64,000 nt of DNA, from contig NZ_CP015199.1 of assembly GCF_001648155.1 (NCBI RefSeq), positions 806,001 through 870,000 of the forward strand. Direction: 5' to 3'. The notes beneath the pieces are model-generated. The model saw only the letters and a program-made list of their open reading frames with translations. It did not search any database and was not told the DNA's origin. Positions 42,178 through 50,715 of this stretch are shown here, in pieces. The number at the start of each line of letters is the position of its first letter. Positions within the stretch are counted from its first letter, which is position 1. The stretch is from Chryseobacterium glaciei. GTDB lineage: Bacteria > Bacteroidota > Bacteroidia > Flavobacteriales > Weeksellaceae. The position numbers were made by a program, and so were the translations under genes.

Positions 42178-42185
42178 TACTTTTG
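42178..42185 (+). promoter_or_regulatory. -7 box upstream of the T9SS repeat protein gene
   Basis: TACTTTTG matches TAnnTTTG and lies 29 bp before the ATG. No clear -33 element is seen. Confidence 0.4.
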
Positions 42186-42213
42186 CATCTTTAAATTAAA
42201 ATAAACTAAAACC

Positions 42214-43809
42214 ATGAAAATCAATTACAAGAAAATGGTACCTTTTATAGGTATTCTTTGTTCAAGTGCTATTACTGCACAAGCTCCGGCCATAGAATGG
42301 CAAAAATCTTTAGGAGGAACAAACTCCGATAGAGCACATACTATCATTCAAACAGCCGATGGAGGGTATATGATTAGCGGAGCATCTAATTCAAACAATG
42401 GGAATGTAACAGGAAATCACGGAAATCAGGATTACTGGCTTGCAAAATTAAATGCAACAGGAAATCTTCAATGGCAAAAATCTTTAGGAGGAACAGGAAC
42501 TGACTATGGAAGTTCTATCATTCAAACTGCTGATGGTGGATATGTGGTTGCCGGAACTTCTGATTCAAACAATGGGAATGTAACAGGAAATCATGGACTT
42601 ACAGATGGCTGGGTTCTAAAATTAAATTCTGATGCAGGAATTATTTACTGGCAAAAATCTTTCGGAGGAACAAATTATGACGTTATCAATCAAATGATTC
42701 CTACGACAGATGGTGGATATATATTTGCAGGAAATTCTTCTTCAAACAATGGCGATGTAACGGGAAATAACGGTTATGTAGATTATTGGATCGTAAAAAT
42801 AAATGCTGATGGAAATCTTCAATGGAAAAAATCTTTAGGAGGAACAGGAGATGACAGGGCTATTTCTATTGTTCAAACCAACGATGGTGGATATGCTGTT
42901 GCCGGATATGCTGAAAACAACAATGGAGATGTAATAGGAAATCATGGTGGAAAAGATTATTGGATTTTAAAATTAAATACTGATGGAGGCGTTATTTTTT
43001 GGAAAAAATCTTTAGGAGGATCACATCAGGATTTAGCATATTCTATTAAACAAACTTCAGATGGTGGTTATATTGTAGCTGGTAACGCTTTTTCTAATGA
43101 TGGAGATGTAACAGGAAATCATGATGGAACAGATGCTTGGATCGTAAAATTAAATTCTGATGGAAACCTTCAATGGCAGAAAGCTTTAGGAGGAACTAAG
43201 GTAGATGACGCTTCTTCTATCATTCAAACCGCTGATGGTGGGTATTTGGCTGTAGGAAGCACCACTTCAAATGATGGTCAGGTAACAGGATATCATGCCC
43301 CTTCAAGTACAGGTCCTGGCGAAGCACCTCTTTCTTATGATTATTGGGCTGTAAAACTAAACGCTACAGGAAGTATTCAATGGCAAAAGTGCTTAGGAGG
43401 ATCAGGAAGTGATGAGGCTAGCTCTGTTATTCAAACTGCAGATGGCGGTTATGTCATTGCTGGAAGTTCAAATTCAAACAATGGCGACGTAAGTGGAAAT
43501 CATGGAGATTATGATATTTGGGTCGTAAAACTTGCTCAAGATAATCTGGCAACTAACGAAGTTTTGAAAGATGATATAAAAGTTAATATCTTCCCTAATC
43601 CGACAAAAGATAATATTACTTTAAAGCTTGATTATTCTACACCGTCTATGGAGGTTACAATTACTGATATGCTAGGGAAAATCATCCATACTCAAAAATT
43701 AGAAGGACTGACAACAAAAATAAATACCAACAATCTTAAAAAAGGTGTTTATTTTTTAAACCTAATTGGAGGTAAGGAAAATGTGAGCAAAAAATTCATT
43801 AAAGAATAA
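42214..43809 (+). CDS. T9SS-exported protein with seven ~59-residue repeats
   Basis: A 531-residue protein. It has a signal peptide (1-22, ending AITAQ), then seven repeats with the frame W-Q-K-S-L-G-G-T, ...Q-T-x-D-G-G-Y...A-G-x-S-x-S-N-N-G-D-V-T-G-N-H-G...D-x-W...K-L-N-x-x-G. Repeats start near residues 28, 87, 146, 205, 264, 322 and 393; repeat 6 has a ten-residue insertion. Seven blades would close a beta-propeller. A type A sorting domain ends the protein (INIFPNPTKDNITLKLDYST-like, KKGVYFLNLIGG, KKFIKE), so it is carried by the type IX system and likely anchored or released at the surface. Confidence 0.9.
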   Translation: MKINYKKMVPFIGILCSSAITAQAPAIEWQKSLGGTNSDRAHTIIQTADGGYMISGASNSNNGNVTGNHGNQDYWLAKLNATGNLQWQKSLGGTGTDYGSSIIQTADGGYVVAGTSDSNNGNVTGNHGLTDGWVLKLNSDAGIIYWQKSFGGTNYDVINQMIPTTDGGYIFAGNSSSNNGDVTGNNGYVDYWIVKINADGNLQWKKSLGGTGDDRAISIVQTNDGGYAVAGYAENNNGDVIGNHGGKDYWILKLNTDGGVIFWKKSLGGSHQDLAYSIKQTSDGGYIVAGNAFSNDGDVTGNHDGTDAWIVKLNSDGNLQWQKALGGTKVDDASSIIQTADGGYLAVGSTTSNDGQVTGYHAPSSTGPGEAPLSYDYWAVKLNATGSIQWQKCLGGSGSDEASSVIQTADGGYVIAGSSNSNNGDVSGNHGDYDIWVVKLAQDNLATNEVLKDDIKVNIFPNPTKDNITLKLDYSTPSMEVTITDMLGKIIHTQKLEGLTTKINTNNLKKGVYFLNLIGGKENVSKKFIKE

Positions 43810-43837
43810 TTTATACTAAAAATTATTTGTTTACAAT

Positions 43838-43867
43838 AGACCCCGTACTTCTTGTGCGGGGTTTCTT
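43838..43867 (+). terminator. Terminator after the T9SS repeat protein
   Basis: ACCCCG and CGGGGT form a GC-rich stem with TTTCTTT after it. Confidence 0.8.
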
Positions 43868-43961
43868 TACATATTAATTCCCTAAGTATAGTTTCTAATT
43901 CTTTACTTTTGTGAAAATTTCACCCAATATCAAATTCAATAAGAATTGCTATTTCGGAAGA

Positions 43962-44903
43962 CTATTCCAAAATCATGGAAATTTGGGAGTCTGCCGTAAA
44001 AGCATCCTTGCTCATGACCTGTCTGAATAATCCTTTGATATGAGCAATCTCAGATTGATAACTCGTATTTTTTCTACAACCAAAATACAGTGTATTTTCT
44101 AATTTTTTTTCTCCTTCCCAAATCAGTTTTACTTCACCGTTTTCTATTTCATTTTTACATAAAAAATCGGGAATCACAGCCAATCCTTTTCCTCCTTTCA
44201 AACAACGAATGATTGAATTTAAATTAGGAACGATATAATTTGCTCTGAAATCCGGTTTATGTCCAAAATTCAAGGTCCAGAACTGGAAGAGATGCTCCAT
44301 ATCTCCCGTTGTTCCGTACCATTTTTCTTCCTTTAACCAACTTTCAATCTGCTCTTTATCTTTTGTTTTTAATACTTTTTTGAAACTTTCCGTATCAACA
44401 TCTTTTCCGCCCACCAAAATAATCTGTTCAGATGAAAAAGCTTCATGTTGAATATTAGGAGAAATTCCCTTTTTAGGCGTAATAATCAGGTCTAAAATCC
44501 CTTTATCCAGCTGATCCAACATTTCGGGATATTCTCCAAAACTTATTATTAAATTAAAAGGCAAGGAAGAAACATATTGCTCCAAAGTGGTCTGAAAAGT
44601 TTCAAAACACATTCCCACACTTATCGTTGGCGTCGTTTTCTCTGTAGATTTCTGAAAGTTTTTCTCAACATCTTCAAGTTTAGTCAATGGATCGGAAACT
44701 GCATTGAATAATACTTTTCCTCTTTCCGTCGGATGCATTTTTCTTCCGGTTCTGTCGAATAATTTATATCCAACATATGCTTCTAATGAGCTTAAATGAA
44801 GACTCACTCCGGGTTGTGATATGAATAAAGCCTCTGCTGCTCCCGTTAATGTTCCGGTTTTGTAGATTGCTTTAAACGTTCTGTACCATTCTAAATTTAC
44901 CAT
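43962..44903 (-). CDS. LysR-family transcriptional regulator
   Basis: A 313-residue protein. The winged HTH is at the N-terminus (YRTFKAIYKTGTLTGAAEAL, ISQPGVSLHLSSLEAYVGYK, LFDRTGRKMHPTERG). The effector-binding domain (about 92-300) is a periplasmic-binding-like fold (TISVGMCFETFQTTLEQY). The target is unknown; its neighbourhood of redox genes makes a role in quinone or aldehyde stress possible. The upstream gap holds an inverted repeat (44921-44998) and a -7 box (45025-45032). Confidence 0.9.
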   Translation of the reverse strand: MVNLEWYRTFKAIYKTGTLTGAAEALFISQPGVSLHLSSLEAYVGYKLFDRTGRKMHPTERGKVLFNAVSDPLTKLEDVEKNFQKSTEKTTPTISVGMCFETFQTTLEQYVSSLPFNLIISFGEYPEMLDQLDKGILDLIITPKKGISPNIQHEAFSSEQIILVGGKDVDTESFKKVLKTKDKEQIESWLKEEKWYGTTGDMEHLFQFWTLNFGHKPDFRANYIVPNLNSIIRCLKGGKGLAVIPDFLCKNEIENGEVKLIWEGEKKLENTLYFGCRKNTSYQSEIAHIKGLFRQVMSKDAFTADSQISMILE

Positions 44904-44920
44904 AATTTATTAATTTAGTG

Positions 44921-44998
44921 AATAGTCAATTTGTTTCGCAGTGAATTATGAAATTCTTCAGCTAAAAAAAATTGACAAGCAAAGCGAATTGACCATTT
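44921..44998. repeat. Imperfect inverted repeat, TTCGC-type family
   Basis: AATAGTCAATTTGTTTCGC (44921-44939) pairs with GCAAAGCGAATTGACCATT (44979-44997) at 15 of 19 positions. The words GTCAATTT, TTCGCA and GTGAATT are shared with the element at 31844-31938. Confidence 0.45.
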
Positions 44999-45024
44999 AT
45001 AATTCATTTATTACTTTAATGATA

Positions 45025-45032
45025 CAAAGTTA
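45025..45032 (-). promoter_or_regulatory. -7 box upstream of the LysR-type gene
   Basis: TAACTTTG on the minus strand fits the Bacteroidota consensus. It would give a leader of about 115 nt that includes the inverted repeat. Confidence 0.4.
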
Positions 45033-45040
45033 CAAAATAA

Positions 45041-45781
45041 TCAGAAAACTGATAGTTTTTCGTTTCTTAAAAATGAAGCATAATAATTTGGAATTTCACT
45101 CTCTTCGATTTTTTGAGCAACTTCTTCAAGCGGATATTCTAGCTGAATAATTTCAGGAGTAATATTATCTTCATCCAACGTTAAAATTACGTAGGAAGCC
45201 AATCTGTTTTCTTCTCTTGATCTACCAACGGAGCCACTATTAATCGCCCATTTACCATCAAAATATTTTTTAAAAGACAAATGAGTGTGTCCCATAATGA
45301 CAACATCCGACTGAGAATCGTTTAATAAATCAATAAAAATATTATCATTTTCAGATTCATACAAATAGGTATCATTGCTTTTTAGGCTTGAATGGACTAA
45401 CTGAATATTCCAATGTTTTTTTCCAATTTTATAATTTAATTTTAAGTGAAAAGGCAATTCCGACAAATACTTTTTATTCTCTTTTGTAATGTATTTTTTA
45501 GAATGATCAATCGCCAAAAATCTTGCAGCAGTTTCTTCCTCAGAATGCTTCGTTAAAGGAATTACAGGAATATCGAAAGCAATTCTTTCATCATGATTTC
45601 CCATTAAACAAGGAATATTCAGATTTTTGATCTTTTCAATCACTTCATTTCCCCACGGTGCAAAATCAACCAAATCTCCTAAACAGAATTTCTGATGAAT
45701 TCCTCTTTCTTCAATATCATTTAACACTACTTCCAACGCAGGAAGATTTCCATGTACATCGCTAAAAATTGCTATCTGCAT
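45041..45781 (-). CDS. Metallophosphoesterase (calcineurin-like)
   Basis: A 246-residue protein with the dinuclear metal motifs in order: FSDVHGNLPALE (DxH), LGDLVDFAPW (GDxxD), MGNHDER (GNHD), IQLVHSS and IMGHTHLSF (GHTH). The family includes YfcE- and ApaH-like phosphodiesterases; the substrate is not readable. It follows the IR element at 45879-46031. Confidence 0.92.
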   Translation of the reverse strand: MQIAIFSDVHGNLPALEVVLNDIEERGIHQKFCLGDLVDFAPWGNEVIEKIKNLNIPCLMGNHDERIAFDIPVIPLTKHSEEETAARFLAIDHSKKYITKENKKYLSELPFHLKLNYKIGKKHWNIQLVHSSLKSNDTYLYESENDNIFIDLLNDSQSDVVIMGHTHLSFKKYFDGKWAINSGSVGRSREENRLASYVILTLDEDNITPEIIQLEYPLEEVAQKIEESEIPNYYASFLRNEKLSVF

Positions 45782-45878
45782 CCTATTTTATTCAAATTAT
45801 TCAAACAAAATTACGTGAGAAATGTTAGAAACAGATTTAAAATCAATATGATATTTGAACATGAAATGGGAAGTTTAA

Positions 45879-46031
45879 TTAGGTTGGAAGTTAGAAGCTG
45901 GGAGATGGAAGCCATTCCGTTTAAGATAATAACAAAGTACTTTTGAATTGTATTGAAGTTCCATTTAATTCTGTTATTGAACTTTTCGTGCTGGATAACT
46001 TCAATCTTCATGCTTCTAACTTCCAACCTAA
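45879..46031. repeat. 153-bp inverted-repeat (MITE-like) element
   Basis: TTAGGTTGGAAGTTAGAAGC (45879-45898) and its exact reverse complement (46012-46031) bound the element. The next ~15 bp inside pair imperfectly (GGGAGATGGAAG against CTTCAATCTTCA). It lies between the divergent phosphoesterase and MdaB-like genes and has no coding content I trust. Confidence 0.7.
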
Positions 46032-46093
46032 ACCATCACAATTCTGATACTTTGCTATGATTTATACTATTTTTATTATACAAAATCCCAACC

Positions 46094-46101
46094 TAACTTT
46101 G
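46094..46101 (+). promoter_or_regulatory. -7 box of the mdaB-like operon
   Basis: TAACTTTG matches TAnnTTTG and lies 29 bp before the ATG. Confidence 0.5.
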
Positions 46102-46130
46102 CAAAGTAAAATTTAAACAATCATACAACA

Positions 46131-46745
46131 ATGAAAAAAGTATTAATCATTAACGGTGGACAAAACTTCGGACATTCTGGAGGAAAATATAATAAAACAA
46201 TTGCAGACAGCACGTTGGAAGTTCTACAAAAATTTGAAAATGTAGAAGTAAAAACTACGACAATAGACGAAGGCTATAACAAAGACGAGGAAGTTCAAAA
46301 ATTTGTATGGGCAGATGTTATTATTTATCACACTCCAATCTGGTGGTTCCAATTACCAAATGGATTCAAAAAATATATTGATGAAGTTTTCACTGCAGGT
46401 CATGCCAAAGGAATTTATATGAGTGACGGTAGAACTTCAGACAATCCGCAGACCAATTACGGAACGGGAGGAATGCTTGGCGGAAGAAAATACATGGTAA
46501 CCACAAGCTGGAATGCACCTGAAACTGCTTTTACGCTTCCAGGAGAATTTTTCAATGAAACGAGTGTAGATAATGGACCATTATTTGGTTTCCATAGAAT
46601 GAATGCCTTTGTTTCTCTAGAAAAAATGGAAAGTTTTCATTTCCATGATGTAGAAAAAAATGCAAATATCGAACGTGATATGAAAGTCTACAAAGAACAT
46701 CTTACCAACATTTTTGAACAGGAATTAAAACCACAATTAGCCTAA
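46131..46745 (+). CDS. mdaB: MdaB-like NAD(P)H:quinone oxidoreductase
   Basis: A 204-residue flavodoxin-fold protein: VLIINGGQNFGHSGGKYN (FMN phosphate loop), DVIIYHTPIWWFQLPNGFKK and YGTGGMLGGRKYMVTTSWNA. These are hallmarks of MdaB, an FAD enzyme that reduces quinones by two electrons. The stop codon overlaps the next start (TAATG), so translation is coupled. Confidence 0.88.
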   Translation: MKKVLIINGGQNFGHSGGKYNKTIADSTLEVLQKFENVEVKTTTIDEGYNKDEEVQKFVWADVIIYHTPIWWFQLPNGFKKYIDEVFTAGHAKGIYMSDGRTSDNPQTNYGTGGMLGGRKYMVTTSWNAPETAFTLPGEFFNETSVDNGPLFGFHRMNAFVSLEKMESFHFHDVEKNANIERDMKVYKEHLTNIFEQELKPQLA

Positions 46746-47032
46746 TGAAAATTTATCTTACCGCAGTAATTAAAGCAAAAGAAGAACACAGAACAGAAGT
46801 TTTGGAAGTTCTTCAAAATATGGTTTCAGAAACCAGAAAAGAAGAAGCCAACGAATTGTACACATTACATCAAGGAATTGAAGATAAAAACCACTTTATT
46901 TTCTATGAAATTTGGAAGGATCAGGAAGGTTTAACTCAACATAATCAGCAACCTTATATTCAGGCTTTTGGAGATTTGGTTGATGAAAAATTACAGGAAA
47001 AACCACAAATTTATTTAACTAACATTATTTAA
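46745..47032 (+). CDS. Antibiotic biosynthesis monooxygenase (ABM) domain protein
   Basis: A 95-residue dimeric ferredoxin-like protein: IYLTAVIKAKEEHRTEVLEV, EEANELYTLHQGI and FIFYEIWKDQEGLTQH. YgiN in E. coli is such a quinol monooxygenase and is paired with MdaB (YgiN/MdaB), the same partnership as here. Confidence 0.88.
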   Translation: MKIYLTAVIKAKEEHRTEVLEVLQNMVSETRKEEANELYTLHQGIEDKNHFIFYEIWKDQEGLTQHNQQPYIQAFGDLVDEKLQEKPQIYLTNII

Positions 47033-47034
47033 AT

Positions 47035-47784
47035 ATGAAAAAATTAGCATTATTAATTCTTGCTTTATTTACGATAGGATTTGCTCAAGCTCAAACCAAA
47101 AAATCAAAAAATATGAAAAAGAAAATTTTATTTGTCATTACCAGTCATGACAAAAAAGGTGATATAGGCGAAAATACAGGATACTATCTGGGGGAAGTTT
47201 CTCATCCTTGGGAAGTTTTGCACAAAGCGGGTTACGAAATAGATTTTGTAAGTCCAAAAGGTGGAACTCCTCCCGTTGACGGATTTGATTTAAAAGATCC
47301 CGTAAACAAAGAGTTTTGGGAAAGCAAAGACAAAAGTAAAATTGACAATTCTTTGACTCCATCACAAGTAAACCCCGCTGATTATTCAACCATATTTTAT
47401 GCCGGAGGTCACGGAGCAATGTGGGATTTTGCCGAGAATACAGAATTAGCCAACATTGCTTCAAAAATTTATGAAAACGGAGGAATTGTAGCTGCAGTTT
47501 GCCATGGTCCGTCAGGTTTGGTGAATATTAAATTGAACGATGGAAAATATTTAGTTGACGGTAAAAAAATCAATGCTTTTACCAATGAAGAAGAAGCTGA
47601 AGTGAAATTAACCAACGTAGTTCCTTTTCTTTTGGAAGATAAATTAAAAGAAAGAGGCGCAAAATTTGAGAAATCAGGACTTTGGCAGAATCATGTGGTG
47701 ACGGATCAGAGAGTGATTACTGGGCAAAATCCTCAATCTGCAAAAAGTGTAGGTGAGGCTATTTTAAAGGAATTAAATAAGTAA
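47035..47784 (+). CDS. DJ-1/PfpI (HSP31-like) protein with signal peptide
   Basis: A 249-residue protein. The catalytic nucleophile elbow is AAVCHGPSG (C156, H157), with GYYLGEVSHPW (acidic residue near 54-56) and YAGGHGAMWDF, as in HSP31 glyoxalase III-type proteins. Unusually, a signal peptide precedes it (MKKLALLILALFTIGFAQAQ). A second Met at residue 27 could start a cytosolic form. It is third in the operon with the quinone reductase and ABM protein, which suggests defence against quinones and reactive aldehydes. Confidence 0.88.
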   Translation: MKKLALLILALFTIGFAQAQTKKSKNMKKKILFVITSHDKKGDIGENTGYYLGEVSHPWEVLHKAGYEIDFVSPKGGTPPVDGFDLKDPVNKEFWESKDKSKIDNSLTPSQVNPADYSTIFYAGGHGAMWDFAENTELANIASKIYENGGIVAAVCHGPSGLVNIKLNDGKYLVDGKKINAFTNEEEAEVKLTNVVPFLLEDKLKERGAKFEKSGLWQNHVVTDQRVITGQNPQSAKSVGEAILKELNK

Positions 47785-47796
47785 TTATTAAATATT

Positions 47797-47990
47797 TTAA
47801 CCACAAAAGACTTTTACACTTAAGTTATTTTAAGCTAAAATTATTTTGTTGAAAAGAACACTTAAGTTTTTGAAAATCTAAGATTTTCGGCTTATGTGAT
47901 CTTACTATTTTCAATACATTAAACTTTAAACTTTAAAACTAAAGTGGTCTAAAGTGTTTCAATAAAAACTTTTGTGACTTTTATGGCTAA
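47797..47990. repeat. Inverted-repeat element with ACAAAAG words
   Basis: TTAACCACAAAAGACTTTT at the left end faces AACTTTTGTGACTTTTATGG plus CTAA at the right end (imperfect). Between them ACACTTAAGTT, AAAATCTAAGATTTT and AAAGTGGTCTAAAGTG words recur. It fills the gap between two co-directional genes. Confidence 0.45.
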
Positions 47991-48016
47991 ATCAACTTAA
48001 AAAATTAAGAAAAAAA

Positions 48017-49000
48017 ATGGAATATAGAAAATTAGGAAACACAGATCTGGAACTATCCGTCATTACGCACGGAGCCTTCGCGATCGGTGGAAATATGTGG
48101 GGTGGAAATGAGAAAAAAGACTCTATAGATTCTATCCATGCTTCTTTGGATCATGGCGTAACTTCTATTGATACTGCACCTTTCTACGGTTTTGGATTGA
48201 GTGAAGAAATGATCGGAGAAGCCATCAAAGGAAAAGACCGTTCAAAAATTCAGTTATTAACCAAATTCGGTTTGGTTTGGGACGGAAGCAACAATGGAAA
48301 AGGAGAATTTTTCTTCGACGCTAATGATGACGGAAAAACGCTTCCTGTTTATAAATTAGCTTCAAAAGAAAATATCATTAAAGAAGTTGAAGAAAGTTTG
48401 AAAAGATTAGGAACAGATTACATTGATCTTCTACAGCTTCACTGGCCGGACAACACAACGTGCATCTGTGAAACCATGGAAGCTATGGAATTACTGATTC
48501 AACAAGGAAAAATTCTTTCAGCCGGAGTAAGCAATTACAATGTTGAACAAATGCAGGAAGCTAACAGGACGTTGAATTTAGCAAGCAATCAGGTTTCTTA
48601 CAGCATGTTGAACCGCGCGATTGAAAACGATTTGGTTCCCTATTCTTTGGAAAATAATTCTGGAATTATCGTATACAGTCCGATGGAAAGAGGTCTTTTG
48701 ACAGGAAAATATTTCAAAGAAGATAAGTTAAAAGAAAACGACCACAGAAACGGATATTTTTCTCAGTTTGATCTTAATAAAGTAAAAACATTCTTAGAGA
48801 AAATTGAACCGATTGCTCAGGAAAAAGGAGCTACTCTTTCACAGTTAGTTTTGCGTTGGACGACTTTACAACCCGCAATCACAGTTGTTTTGGCAGGAGC
48901 AAGAAACGCTCAACAAGCCATTGAAAATGCAAAAGCAATGTCTTTCGATTTATCACAAGAGGAATTGAATTTTATTAATGCTGAATTGGGCAAACTTTAG
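48017..49000 (+). CDS. Aldo/keto reductase, second family type
   Basis: A 327-residue AKR of the YajO/YghZ-like branch: MEYRKLGNTDLELSVITHGA, SIDTAPFYGFGLSEEMIGEA (Asp, Tyr), LLTKFGLVW (Lys), DLLQLHWPDN (His) and VVLAGARNAQQAIENA. It is not closely related to the AKR at 41099-41974. It is followed by a terminator. Confidence 0.9.
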   Translation: MEYRKLGNTDLELSVITHGAFAIGGNMWGGNEKKDSIDSIHASLDHGVTSIDTAPFYGFGLSEEMIGEAIKGKDRSKIQLLTKFGLVWDGSNNGKGEFFFDANDDGKTLPVYKLASKENIIKEVEESLKRLGTDYIDLLQLHWPDNTTCICETMEAMELLIQQGKILSAGVSNYNVEQMQEANRTLNLASNQVSYSMLNRAIENDLVPYSLENNSGIIVYSPMERGLLTGKYFKEDKLKENDHRNGYFSQFDLNKVKTFLEKIEPIAQEKGATLSQLVLRWTTLQPAITVVLAGARNAQQAIENAKAMSFDLSQEELNFINAELGKL

Positions 49001-49056
49001 TACACATTGTCATCCTATGTTTGCATTAGGAAAACATAAGATGACTTCATAACAAG

Positions 49057-49092
49057 AAAAAAGCGCTTCTCAACATTGGGAAGCGCTTTTTG
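49057..49092 (+). terminator. Terminator after the aldo/keto reductase
   Basis: AAAAAAGCGCTTC pairs with GAAGCGCTTTTT. It may serve both convergent genes. Confidence 0.85.
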
Positions 49093-49115
49093 GTAAATAA
49101 CTTATTCTAGAAAAT

Positions 49116-49559
49116 TTATTTTGCAATCGGCATGTGCGTGCTTATTGCAATTCTGTTCCAACCATTGATTGTAACGATTGCCATAATGATTTGGGCAATT
49201 TGTGATTCATCAAACAATTGGTTTGCTTTATAATACGTTTCTTCTGTAAGCCCTTTTTGGCTGATCAAAGTGATTTCTTCCGTCATTGCCAACAATACTT
49301 GCTCTTCTTCTGTGTAAAGTTCCAACGCTTCTCTCCAGGCATTTAAAAGATAGATTCTTTGTGGAGTTTCTCCATATTTCATCGCATCTTTTGTGTGCAT
49401 ATCCAAACAGAAAGCACATCCGTTGATCTGTGAAGCTCTGATTTTAATTAATTCTTTCTGAATATGGTTTAAAGAAATCGTCTGAAGATATCCTTCTAAT
49501 CCCATCATTGCTTTGTAAGCTGCTGATTCTGCTGTCGCGATGTTTACTCTTGCGCTCAT
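49116..49559 (-). CDS. Carboxymuconolactone decarboxylase/AhpD-like protein
   Basis: A 147-residue protein with the AhpD core INGCAFCLDMHTKDAMKYGE. The CxxC and the nearby His act in peroxidase-type proton relay. YxxxNAWREA-type C-terminal half follows. Members reduce peroxides or alkylated substrates. It follows a DoxX gene by 19 bp. Confidence 0.9.
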   Translation of the reverse strand: MSARVNIATAESAAYKAMMGLEGYLQTISLNHIQKELIKIRASQINGCAFCLDMHTKDAMKYGETPQRIYLLNAWREALELYTEEEQVLLAMTEEITLISQKGLTEETYYKANQLFDESQIAQIIMAIVTINGWNRIAISTHMPIAK

Positions 49560-49578
49560 ATTATTTATATTTATTTGA

Positions 49579-50013
49579 TTAATTTTTCTTGATTAATTCG
49601 TCGATACTTAATGAAAACTGATGTTGACTCGCCAATAAAAACGCTCCCGCACTTCCTACCCAGACAGAATAATCCAGAGGAGCTTTAACTCCTAAAGCCA
49701 TCGTCATCGATAAAGCGAAAATGAGTAGTAAAAAACCTGCGCCGTAAGCTGCAATCTTAGTTTTAAATCCAATAAGTAATAATAAAGGGAATAGAATTTC
49801 TAAAAAAGTGGCGAAATAAGCTGAAAATACACTTAAACTTTCAGGAAGAAAAGAAGTCAGTTGTTGGGTGTACTTTTCAAAATTCTCCCAGTTTCCCCAA
49901 GCTGAGTTTTTACCCCAAAATCCGAATCGGTCGGCAACTGCGGAAAGCATTGTCACAGAGATGGCTAACCTTAAAAATAGTTGTGGGAATTGAAAATCTT
50001 TTTTGCCTGTCAT
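49579..50013 (-). CDS. DoxX-family membrane protein
   Basis: A 144-residue four-helix membrane protein: LRLAISVTMLSAVADRFGFW, FSAYFATFLEILFPLLLLIG, FKTKIAAYGAGFLLLIFALS. DoxX proteins are often paired with small redox proteins, here the AhpD-like one downstream. Confidence 0.85.
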   Translation of the reverse strand: MTGKKDFQFPQLFLRLAISVTMLSAVADRFGFWGKNSAWGNWENFEKYTQQLTSFLPESLSVFSAYFATFLEILFPLLLLIGFKTKIAAYGAGFLLLIFALSMTMALGVKAPLDYSVWVGSAGAFLLASQHQFSLSIDELIKKN

Positions 50014-50076
50014 AATCGTTGTTTTTATTAACAGGGCAAAGTTGCAACTTCTAAATTGTAAAAATCTTAAACTGGT

Positions 50077-50649
50077 TTAAGAACGTAATTTTGCTCTGAT
50101 TTCACTTAAATATTCCGGAGTAAAACCCAAAAAGGAAGCAATCAGATATTGTGGAATTCTTTGAATAAACCAAGGATACAAGGTACTGAAATGCACATAA
50201 TATTCTTCCTTCGTCATCTCATAAATATAACGGATTCTTTTCTCTGCCGCTGCATAAGCAGTTTGATACACCATTCTGAAATAGCGTTCCATAACAGGAT
50301 GCTTTTCTAATAAAAGTTCCTGAGATTGATAATCGATAGCCAAAATTCTGGAATTTTCCACAGATTGAATATTAAAGCTTGATTTCATCTGTTTTTCAAA
50401 GGCAAAAGTATCAGACATCCACCAGGTTTCGATAGCAAATTCCGTGGTTTGCTCTACTCCTTTTTCATTGATAAAAAACTTTCTCAGACATCCTTCCAAG
50501 ACGAAATATTTAAATTTACAGACATCGCCTTCAAGCATCAGATTTTCTTTCTTTTTCACTTTCAGAACTTGAAAAAAAGAAATAATAGAAGCAAATTCCT
50601 CGTCATTAATCGTAATGAATTTATCTAAATGTGCCTTGAAAGTTTCCAT
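50077..50649 (-). CDS. Crp/Fnr-family regulator
   Basis: A 190-residue protein. The cyclic nucleotide-binding-like barrel (about 10-110: KENLMLEGDVCKFKYFVLEG, FFINEKGVEQTTEFAIETWW) lacks the Arg-Ala cAMP site, and the C-terminal HTH is short (IASFLGFTPEYLSEIRAKL). It sits just upstream of doxX on the same strand and may control the doxX-ahpD pair or the divergent DUF1304 gene. Confidence 0.9.
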   Translation of the reverse strand: METFKAHLDKFITINDEEFASIISFFQVLKVKKKENLMLEGDVCKFKYFVLEGCLRKFFINEKGVEQTTEFAIETWWMSDTFAFEKQMKSSFNIQSVENSRILAIDYQSQELLLEKHPVMERYFRMVYQTAYAAAEKRIRYIYEMTKEEYYVHFSTLYPWFIQRIPQYLIASFLGFTPEYLSEIRAKLRS

Positions 50650-50715
50650 TGTAAAATTTAGTACTCAAACTTAACTTTATTTTTTTAGTTTTACAATTCC
50701 AAAAAACATTAAATC

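Noticed and set aside
45752..46026. Open frames on both strands between the phosphoesterase and MdaB-like genes
   Set aside because: They cross the 153-bp inverted-repeat element, and neither shows coding character.
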